A stretch of 26,276 nucleotides of DNA from Ruminococcus sp. UBA4240 (GTDB lineage: Bacteria > Bacillota > Clostridia > Oscillospirales > Ruminococcaceae). Location of the stretch: NCBI GenBank assembly GCA_002395525.1, contig DGXE01000012.1, forward strand, positions 1 to 26,276, in the 5' to 3' direction. Shown here piece by piece: positions 15,821-21,507 of the stretch. The position numbers and the translations under genes were made by a program. How positions within the stretch are numbered: the stretch's first letter is position 1; every line of letters starts with the position of its first letter. The notes under the pieces are model-generated. The model was not told the DNA's origin and did not search any database. It was given only the letters and a program-made list of their open reading frames with translations.

Positions 15821-16588
15821 ATGGATCTTACAAAGCTTAATTTCGGAGTTGACGGTGACAGCATCACCGCCTGGCAGCAGTGGTCATATCACGTATACAA
15901 GGAGCTTGGTTTTGCAAGTCACTACAATGTGGCTGTGGGCAGCTCTGTATGGTATAAGCGCCATATTACCGGTGAGGGCTGGGAGGTCACCACACAGAAC
16001 TACACCGATCCCGATTTTGCAGGCATAAGCGGGGGCTGGGAGCCTACGGATGACCCGCTGGAAATGCAGATGCGTGCCAATAACTGCGCTGTGGTTCACA
16101 TTCAGCAGTATCTGGAGGATGTAAAGAGCGGCAAAGCGCCTGTGCCCGATGTATTCGCCTTTGCAATGGGCACCAATGATTCGCTTGAATGTCTTGGCTC
16201 TCCGGAGGAGGCACTTTCCGGCAAGACCCTTGACGACGTGGATCTTTTCACCGAGGCAGGGGCTGTGCGCTGGTGCATACAGCGCATCATGGAGGAATTC
16301 CCCGATTGCAGGGTATTCGTCCTGACACCCATACAGGCAGCCGACCCGCAGCACAACCGCAAGAACCTTGAATGCATCAAGGTGATAAAGGCTGTGGCAC
16401 AGGCAATGTCCGCACAGATAGTAGACTGCTACACAGGCTGCGGCATCTGCGAAAAATTCGAGACAGAAGGCGGCGAGGGGCGCTATCTCCGTGACGGCCT
16501 GCACCCGAAGGAAAACGGACAGGCACTGCAGGGAGCATTTGCCGCAAAGGAAATACGGAACAATCTGTTTTACGCACCAAAGGCTTGA
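15821..16588 (+). CDS. SGNH/GDSL-family hydrolase, cytosolic
   Basis: This 255-residue protein keeps all visible SGNH blocks: the nucleophile Ser14 in DGDSI, GTND with the oxyanion Asn (about residues 109-112), and the catalytic pair Asp225/His228 in DGLHP. Such enzymes are serine esterases or lipases, many of them removing acetyl groups from sugars. There is no signal peptide or lipobox, so it should act inside the cell, and the substrate cannot be deduced. GAAAGGAG lies about 8 bases before ATG 15821. It converges with the small minus-strand peptide gene on a shared hairpin at 16625-16649. Confidence 0.9.
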   Translation: MDLTKLNFGVDGDSITAWQQWSYHVYKELGFASHYNVAVGSSVWYKRHITGEGWEVTTQNYTDPDFAGISGGWEPTDDPLEMQMRANNCAVVHIQQYLEDVKSGKAPVPDVFAFAMGTNDSLECLGSPEEALSGKTLDDVDLFTEAGAVRWCIQRIMEEFPDCRVFVLTPIQAADPQHNRKNLECIKVIKAVAQAMSAQIVDCYTGCGICEKFETEGGEGRYLRDGLHPKENGQALQGAFAAKEIRNNLFYAPKA

Positions 16589-16624
16589 CAGATACCACCT
16601 ATTTTATGTTTTTTAGGCAGAAAG

Positions 16625-16649
16625 AGGGGGACGGAACAACCGTCCCCCT
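16625..16649. terminator. Shared hairpin between convergent genes
   Basis: AGGGGGACGG (16625-16634) and CCGTCCCCCT (16640-16649) form a perfect 10-bp stem with a 5-base loop between the SGNH hydrolase stop (16588) and the peptide gene stop (16665). On the minus strand it is followed by CTTTCT and on the plus strand by a mixed T-rich stretch, so it may stop both transcripts, though neither T-run is strong. Confidence 0.7.
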
Positions 16650-16664
16650 TATGTGCTGTTCTTC

Positions 16665-16868
16665 TTACTGACCTCTGAGATTGATGGTAGCACCGCAGTT
16701 GGAGCATATGGCACTGCTGGCACCTGTCATCTCCATCTCACCTGTGGTGCCGCAGGCGCTGCACTTCGCCGTGACATATTTCTTTTCACTCTTAGCTCTG
16801 TTGAGCATACCGCCTGATACTGCGCTGAGCTCATCTTCCTCTAAAGGAACCATTTTCTTGTCTGTCAT
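16665..16868 (-). CDS. Small double-glycine-leader peptide with a two-CxxC zinc-ribbon-like core
   Basis: The 67-residue product has an N-terminus that fits the leader of peptides exported by C39-peptidase ABC transporters: PLEEDELSAVSGG (residues 8-20), with Leu, Glu, Leu and Val at the consensus positions -12, -8, -7 and -4 relative to Gly20. Cleavage would release a 47-residue basic core with CSACG (36-40) and CSNCG (55-59), the spacing of a small zinc ribbon; the cysteines might alternatively form disulphides or be modified. The leader match is from sequence; export and zinc binding are inference. AAAAGGAGGT (16876-16885) and a perfect promoter (16908-16936) show a real, strongly expressed gene. 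No C39 transporter, modifying enzyme or immunity gene is adjacent. It is divergent from an ArsR/SmtB gene. I know no named family for it. Confidence 0.85.
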   Translation of the reverse strand: MTDKKMVPLEEDELSAVSGGMLNRAKSEKKYVTAKCSACGTTGEMEMTGASSAICSNCGATINLRGQ

Positions 16869-16907
16869 GTCGCTGACCTCCTTTTACTATTATCTCCCTT
16901 TTGCGTG

Positions 16908-16936
16908 ATTATAGCACATTTCCTTCCCCTTGTCAA
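16908..16936 (-). promoter_or_regulatory. Consensus promoter of the small peptide gene
   Basis: On the minus strand TTGACA (16931-16936), a 17-base spacer and TATAAT (16908-16913) match consensus exactly. The transcript would carry a leader of about 33 bases including a full AGGAGG site, which points to high expression. Confidence 0.9.
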
Positions 16937-16977
16937 TACAAAAAACAGTGAAAGTTCTGCGAAAAGCAACATAGTTT

Positions 16978-17028
16978 TGAAATTATTCACAATTTTATAC
17001 ACCTTTAATAAATAAATTGCTGTATAAT
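16978..17028 (+). promoter_or_regulatory. Possible operator and promoter of the ArsR gene
   Basis: A plus-strand TATAAT (17023-17028) lacks a good -35 box. Upstream, TGAAATTATTCA (16978-16989) has TGAA and TTCA arms like ArsR/SmtB operators, though the gap is 4 bases where known sites have 6. It lies between the two divergent promoters and could control either. A small hairpin (17055-17068) sits in the ArsR leader. Confidence 0.35.
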
Positions 17029-17086
17029 TTACTGTGTATAAGCTAATGACATCAGCCGCCGGAGCGGCAGAGGAATGTGAGGGATT

Positions 17087-17425
17087 ATGGGCGAATATAT
17101 ATGGGTAAACAAGGATATCGCAGACAGGGTGATGGAGAATATGCCCTCAGAGGATATTCTCTACGACCTGGCGGAGCTGTACAAGGTCTTCGGGGATTCC
17201 ACCCGTGTCCGCATACTCTGTGCCCTTTTAGAGGCGGAGATGTGCGTCAACGATATGGCGCAGATGCTGGGGCTCAGCCAGACGGCTGTGAGCCATCAGC
17301 TAAGGGTGCTGAAAAACAACAAGCTGGTGCGCTTCCGCAAGGAGGGCAAGAACGTTTACTACGCCCTTTCCGACGACCATGTGCGCAGCATAATAGAGAT
17401 CGGCATGGAGCACGTTACAGAGTGA
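17087..17425 (+). CDS. ArsR/SmtB-family metal-sensing repressor
   Basis: This 112-residue winged-helix repressor has a recognition helix region in MAQMLGLSQTAVSHQLRVL and the wing KEGKNVYYAL. The last helix carries Asp96, His98, His109 and Glu112 in the D-x-H-(10)-H-xx-E spacing of the alpha-5 Zn(II) site of SmtB. The alpha-3N thiol site of CadC/ArsR is incomplete: EMCVNDM keeps only one of the paired Cys residues. So Zn(II) (or Co(II)) is the expected ligand; metal binding should release the protein from DNA. It stands divergent to the double-glycine zinc-ribbon peptide and heads a plus-strand gene run. No zinc exporter gene, the usual target, is adjacent. A GAGGG (17079-17083) lies unusually close to ATG 17087; a GAGGA at 17070-17074 is an alternative. 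Confidence 0.93.
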   Translation: MGEYIWVNKDIADRVMENMPSEDILYDLAELYKVFGDSTRVRILCALLEAEMCVNDMAQMLGLSQTAVSHQLRVLKNNKLVRFRKEGKNVYYALSDDHVRSIIEIGMEHVTE

Positions 17426-17449
17426 ACCTGCCCGCAGACAAGGAGCCCC

Positions 17450-17887
17450 ATGATATACACCACACTTACCAAAAAGGCACTGAACTTTGCCTGCAAGGCT
17501 CATGACGGGCAGTATGACCGGAGCGGTGTGCCCTACATCTTTCACCCCTATCAGGTGGCACAGCACGCAAAGGATGAGATATCCTGCGCCGCCGCACTCC
17601 TCCACGATGTGGTGGAAGATACGGATACCACCCTTGATGACCTTATAGCAGAGGGCTTTCCCCCGAGGGTGGCAGAGCTTGTGGATCTGCTCACCCGCAG
17701 GGAAAATGAGGACTACTTTGACTATATCCGCCGCCTTGCAAAGGATCCGGATGCGGTGCGGATAAAGCTTGCGGATCTTGCCCACAACAGCGATACATCC
17801 CGCCTTGACAGCATCACCGAAGCAGACCTTAACCGGCTGGAAAAATACAAAAAAGCAAGGGAAATACTTGACCCTTACAGGAGATAA
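17450..17887 (+). CDS. Small HD-domain protein, likely alarmone ((p)ppGpp) hydrolase-like
   Basis: This 145-residue protein is a stand-alone HD phosphohydrolase of the SpoT/MESH1 type. Seen are the substrate-site segment RSGVPYIFHP with metal ligand His32, the HD pair His52-Asp53, the following VVEDT (Glu56-Asp57), and Asp109 in KLADLAHN. All four expected metal ligands are present; no synthetase, TGS or ACT domain follows. Members of this family remove the 3' diphosphate from (p)ppGpp, but some act on other nucleotides, so the substrate is inferred. It begins 24 bases after the ArsR gene and its stop is one base before the GH5 start, so it is very likely co-transcribed. Confidence 0.85.
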   Translation: MIYTTLTKKALNFACKAHDGQYDRSGVPYIFHPYQVAQHAKDEISCAAALLHDVVEDTDTTLDDLIAEGFPPRVAELVDLLTRRENEDYFDYIRRLAKDPDAVRIKLADLAHNSDTSRLDSITEADLNRLEKYKKAREILDPYRR

Positions 17888-17888
17888 T

Positions 17889-19262
17889 ATGAATAAGAGA
17901 ATACTTGCTGCACTTTCAGCGGCGGTCATGGCTCTGAGCCTCCCCGCCTGCACATCCACACAAACACAGGACACCCCCGCAGAGGATACTTCGGCTGTCA
18001 CCGCAGCGGACAGCACCGCAGCTGCAGCAGAGGAGACGGCAGTGTTTACCGTCCCCGCCTTTGCCGCCACACCCATGAGGGATATTCCTGCCACCGAGTT
18101 TGTAAAGGAACTCCATGTGGGCTGGAATCTGGGCAACACCCTTGATGCCACAAAGGATGACCCCACAGGGGATGAAACTGTCACCGACTGGGAGACCGCC
18201 TGGGGGCAGCCCGTCACCATGAAGGCGCATATCGACAGCGTAGCCGCACAGGGCTTTGACACTCTCCGTCTGCCCGTCACATGGAGCGGTAAGTTCGGGG
18301 ATGCCCCCGACTACAAGATACGTGAGGACTGGCTGGCAAGAGTCAGGGAGATAGCCGACTACGCCCTTGACAACGATATGAACGTGATAATCAACTGCCA
18401 CCACGAGGACTGGAATATGCCCACTGATGACAACCTTGAAAAAAGCTCCGAAATACTCACCGCCCTGTGGACACAGATAGCCGAGTATTTCAAGGACTAT
18501 AACGAGCACCTTATATTCGAGGGCATGAACGAGCCCCGCCTCAAGGGCACCCCCATGGAATGGAACGGGGGCAATGAGGAGGCAAGGAACATCATCAACA
18601 TCTGGAATCAGAAATTTGTGGACACAGTCCGTGCCACAGGGGGCAACAACGCCCACAGGATGCTTATGGTGCCCACCTATGCCGCATCCTCCTCCGACAA
18701 TGTGCTTGCTGATTTTACAGTGCCTGACGACCCCCAGGTCATCGTATCACTGCACGCATATCTCCCCTATGCCTTTGCCCTTGCAGAGCCTGACTCCGCA
18801 ACCGACACATGGAGCGCCGACAATTCCGCCGACACCAACGACATTGACACCTTGATGGCAAAGATAAAGGAATACTTCCTTGAAAAGGGCATTGCAGTCA
18901 TAATCGGTGAATTCGGCTGCCGCAACCGCTTCAACACCGATGACCGTGCCGCCTGTGCAGGGTACTACACCACCCGTGCCGCAGAATACGGCATCCCCGT
19001 CATCTGGTGGGACAACAACTCCTTTGTACAGGGAGAGGCATTCGGCCTTCTTGACCGCAGCACCCTTGAATGGCGCTACCCCTCCATAATCAAGGCCATA
19101 ATGGATGCAAGGGACAATACCCCTGTCATATTCCGTGCCGGGGACACACCTGCGGAGGAGACGGCAAGTGAGACCGCCCCCGCCGATGATGAAACAGGGC
19201 CCTCAGAGGATGCGCCGTCGGAACCGACCACTGAGGAAAGCGAAACAGAGAGTGCCGCATAA
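17889..19262 (+). CDS. GH5 family endoglucanase-like lipoprotein
   Basis: This 457-residue glycoside hydrolase has a signal peptide ending in the lipobox SLPAC (Cys21), then a Thr/Ala-rich linker to about residue 60. The catalytic barrel includes GWNLGNTLDA, RLPVTW, the acid/base Glu215 in GMNEPR and the nucleophile Glu341 in IGEFG, and VIWWDN. The pattern is closest to GH5 subfamily 4 enzymes, which cut beta-1,4-glucan, xyloglucan or mixed-linkage glucan. No carbohydrate-binding module or dockerin is attached, so the enzyme should be tethered to the cell membrane and act on oligosaccharides near the cell. An acidic Thr/Ser/Glu tail of about 40 residues ends it. I place the start at ATG 17889 because AGGAGA lies just upstream and the signal peptide begins there; the frame is open further up. 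Confidence 0.94.
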   Translation: MNKRILAALSAAVMALSLPACTSTQTQDTPAEDTSAVTAADSTAAAAEETAVFTVPAFAATPMRDIPATEFVKELHVGWNLGNTLDATKDDPTGDETVTDWETAWGQPVTMKAHIDSVAAQGFDTLRLPVTWSGKFGDAPDYKIREDWLARVREIADYALDNDMNVIINCHHEDWNMPTDDNLEKSSEILTALWTQIAEYFKDYNEHLIFEGMNEPRLKGTPMEWNGGNEEARNIINIWNQKFVDTVRATGGNNAHRMLMVPTYAASSSDNVLADFTVPDDPQVIVSLHAYLPYAFALAEPDSATDTWSADNSADTNDIDTLMAKIKEYFLEKGIAVIIGEFGCRNRFNTDDRAACAGYYTTRAAEYGIPVIWWDNNSFVQGEAFGLLDRSTLEWRYPSIIKAIMDARDNTPVIFRAGDTPAEETASETAPADDETGPSEDAPSEPTTEESETESAA

Positions 19263-20008
19263 TGGACAACGAAAAATTTGAAGCTGCCTGTAAGCTGGTA
19301 GCAGAGGGCGGCAGGCTGATAAAGGGCATAGGCACACGGGGGGAAGGCTCCGTACACGCCGTGCTGAAGAACTATTTCCGCACAGATCAGGATGATCAGG
19401 AGCGGCAGATAGGCGCCTATGTGGCAGATATAGTGGATGATAAGGGCATAACGGAGATACAGACAGGGCATTTCACCGCCCTGAAGGACAAGCTGGAGGC
19501 ATTCCTGCCCCTGGCTCCTGTCCGTGTGGTATACCCCGTCTACTGCAAAAAGCGGATAATCTCCCTTGACAGCGAGGGACAGACGGTCTCCTCCCGCATA
19601 TCCCCCCTCAAGGGGAGCGCCTATGATATTTTCCGTGAGATGTTCCCCATCGCACGGTTTCTGACGGACAAGAACCTTTCCATCCTCATAGTGCTCATGG
19701 AATGTGACGAGTACAGAGCCCCCGCCGCTCTGCTGAACCGTCCTGAGCGCCGTCACGGGCGGCTGAGCGTCTGTGACAGGATGCCCACAAAGCTGATAAA
19801 CGAGATAGAGATCGCATCCGAGGCAGACTGGATAAAGCTCATTCCCTGCCTTTACGCCACAGACTACACCACCACGGATCTTGCCCGTGATGCCCACATC
19901 TCCCGCAAGCACGCCTCCACAGCCCTCTCACTGCTTCACAGAGCAGGCATAATCGAACGCACCGGTAAGAAGGGGCGCAGTCTTGCATACAGATTTAAGA
20001 ATGCATAA
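19262..20008 (+). CDS. Unknown protein: PD-(D/E)XK-like region plus winged helix
   Basis: This 248-residue protein starts at ATG 19262, overlapping the GH5 stop by one base, so translation is coupled. In the N-terminal half Glu28, Asp56 (in YVADIVDD) and Glu65-x-Gln67 (in TEIQTG) are placed as in PD-(D/E)XK nuclease-like folds, with Gln in the usual Lys position. The C-terminal part (about 195-248) looks like a winged helix: DLARDAHISRKHASTALSLL then a wing GKKGRSLAYRF. There is no signal peptide. It could be a DNA-binding regulator built on a nuclease-like fold or an active nuclease. I do not recognise a named family, and the fold assignment is by eye. Confidence 0.7.
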   Translation: MDNEKFEAACKLVAEGGRLIKGIGTRGEGSVHAVLKNYFRTDQDDQERQIGAYVADIVDDKGITEIQTGHFTALKDKLEAFLPLAPVRVVYPVYCKKRIISLDSEGQTVSSRISPLKGSAYDIFREMFPIARFLTDKNLSILIVLMECDEYRAPAALLNRPERRHGRLSVCDRMPTKLINEIEIASEADWIKLIPCLYATDYTTTDLARDAHISRKHASTALSLLHRAGIIERTGKKGRSLAYRFKNA

Positions 20009-20082
20009 GCAGGATCAAGAATGCAGAATAGGCTTACCCCTGTTCCCGCTTCGCTTGCACAGCCAAACGCAAAGTCAAGCCA

Positions 20083-20094
20083 TTCATTATACAT
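20083..20094 (+). repeat. Third copy of the TTCATTATACAT 12-mer
   Basis: It matches the tandem pair at 8999-9022 exactly and again lies just before a gene start (ATG 20111). The surrounding 20009-20110 gap also carries GAATAG and CGCTTCGC-like stretches resembling those at 8941-8990, which suggests remnants of a dispersed element. Confidence 0.6.
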
Positions 20095-20110
20095 TACTTT
20101 CGAGGTTGAA

Positions 20111-21478
20111 ATGAAGATAAATTTTAAGGGGGCATTTGTTCTGCCCCTTGTAATAGCTTTGCTGTCCTCCTGTGCCCCCAAGGAAGAGGAAGGGTATATC
20201 GCCGTGTTCAGCGAGAATGAAACTTCTCTGGAAACAGCAGAGGCAGCCGTCACCGCCCGCCTTGAATACAGCTATATGGATCACGTTGTGTTCGCAGGGG
20301 GCGGGGTCTGCAGCACCATGGCGGACAGCGGCATCGTCCCCGGGGAGCGCTGCTGGACGAATGACTGTGCCTCTGCCGAGCTTGCCGCACATATAGACGG
20401 CATAGGGGCACTTGCCCGTGAGAACAGCGCAAGCTATATCTATCTGTGCATCGGGGACAGAGATATGGAAAACGGCACCTCCCCCGATGAATACGCACAG
20501 AACATAGTAGCCTTTGCCCAGAGCCTTACCACACATTACCCTGAGTGTGTAGTAACTGCCGTCAGCCTTCCTCCCCGTGCATACGGGATGGGGGATGTGG
20601 CACCCTACAACAAAGCACTTGAAAGCGCCGTGTCGGACAGCGCTCTGCTAAAGCTCCACTACCTTGACATAACCTTTATGCTGGATGACAGCAGCGGCTG
20701 CCTTTCCCCGGAATACGACAGCGGCGACGGCATCACACTGAACTCCGCCGCCGGGGAGCTTATAGCCTCCCTTGTTGCAGACAGCAGGTATTCCGACGTC
20801 CTGAGCGGTACGGACAAATTCAAGTATATGTACATGGATATGACTGCCGAACGCCCCGACTATGCGGTAACAGAGGGGAAGGTGGCATATCTCACCTTTG
20901 ACGACGGCCCCTCCAAATACACGGATGAGATACTGGACATACTTGATGCCAACGGCATCAAAGCCACATTCTTCATCACCGGGAAGGGCATTGCCGGCAG
21001 GGAGGAGACTTTAAAGCGGGAAGCGGAGAGCGGTCATGTCCTTGGTCTGCACAGCTACACCCACGACTATGAGGAGATATATGCCTCCACGGAAGCCTTT
21101 CTCAACGACTTTGCAAAGGTCTACTATGAGCTTTACAGAGCCTGCGGGGTAAGGGCGTGGTGCTTTCGCTTCCCCGGAGGGAGCCACAACAACCACAACC
21201 GCTCCACCGCAGATGAGATAATAGATGAGATCGACCGCAGAGGCTTTACCTACTTTGACTGGGACAGCGCCACAGGGGATGCCACCAGCGGTGCGGGAGT
21301 GGACTACTGCATACAGTTCCTCAAGGATTCAAACTATGCCAAACACAGCATAGTCCTCATGCACGATGCATCCGAATACACCCCCCAGTATCTCCAGGCG
21401 GTGATAGACTATCTGGTCTCCGAGGGGTACACCTTTGAAACAGTGGAATCCGCCGATGTGACACATTTCAAGAAGTGA
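20111..21478 (+). CDS. Polysaccharide deacetylase lipoprotein with a degenerate SGNH domain
   Basis: The 455-residue lipoprotein (lipobox LSSC, Cys21) has two domains. The C-terminal NodB domain (about 255-450) has every catalytic motif: TFDDGP (262-267, Asp264 base, Asp265 metal), HSYTH (metal ligands His314 and His318), RFPGGS, DWDSATGD and IVLMHDA. It should remove acetyl groups from a wall polysaccharide or peptidoglycan outside the membrane. The N-terminal part (about 50-235) follows the clostridial SGNH fold but lacks its catalytic residues: FAGGGV stands where FIGDSR is usual, so Ser becomes Gly65; IGDRD stands for GxND; and DGITLN has Thr where the catalytic His belongs. This domain is probably a binding module. 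The start is ATG 20111, with GAGG 5-8 bases upstream and the signal peptide; the frame is open from 20021. Confidence 0.9.
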   Translation: MKINFKGAFVLPLVIALLSSCAPKEEEGYIAVFSENETSLETAEAAVTARLEYSYMDHVVFAGGGVCSTMADSGIVPGERCWTNDCASAELAAHIDGIGALARENSASYIYLCIGDRDMENGTSPDEYAQNIVAFAQSLTTHYPECVVTAVSLPPRAYGMGDVAPYNKALESAVSDSALLKLHYLDITFMLDDSSGCLSPEYDSGDGITLNSAAGELIASLVADSRYSDVLSGTDKFKYMYMDMTAERPDYAVTEGKVAYLTFDDGPSKYTDEILDILDANGIKATFFITGKGIAGREETLKREAESGHVLGLHSYTHDYEEIYASTEAFLNDFAKVYYELYRACGVRAWCFRFPGGSHNNHNRSTADEIIDEIDRRGFTYFDWDSATGDATSGAGVDYCIQFLKDSNYAKHSIVLMHDASEYTPQYLQAVIDYLVSEGYTFETVESADVTHFKK

Positions 21479-21507
21479 CCGCCCTATCGCTGTGAACAAG
21501 GATAACT

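Noticed and set aside
17300..18280. Minus-strand open frame of 326 codons across arsR, the HD gene and GH5
   Set aside because: It is antisense to three well-supported genes and shows no domain.
20021..20110. Longer N-terminus of the deacetylase
   Set aside because: The extra 30 codons carry the TTCATTATACAT repeat and no ribosome binding site, and would bury the signal peptide and lipobox.
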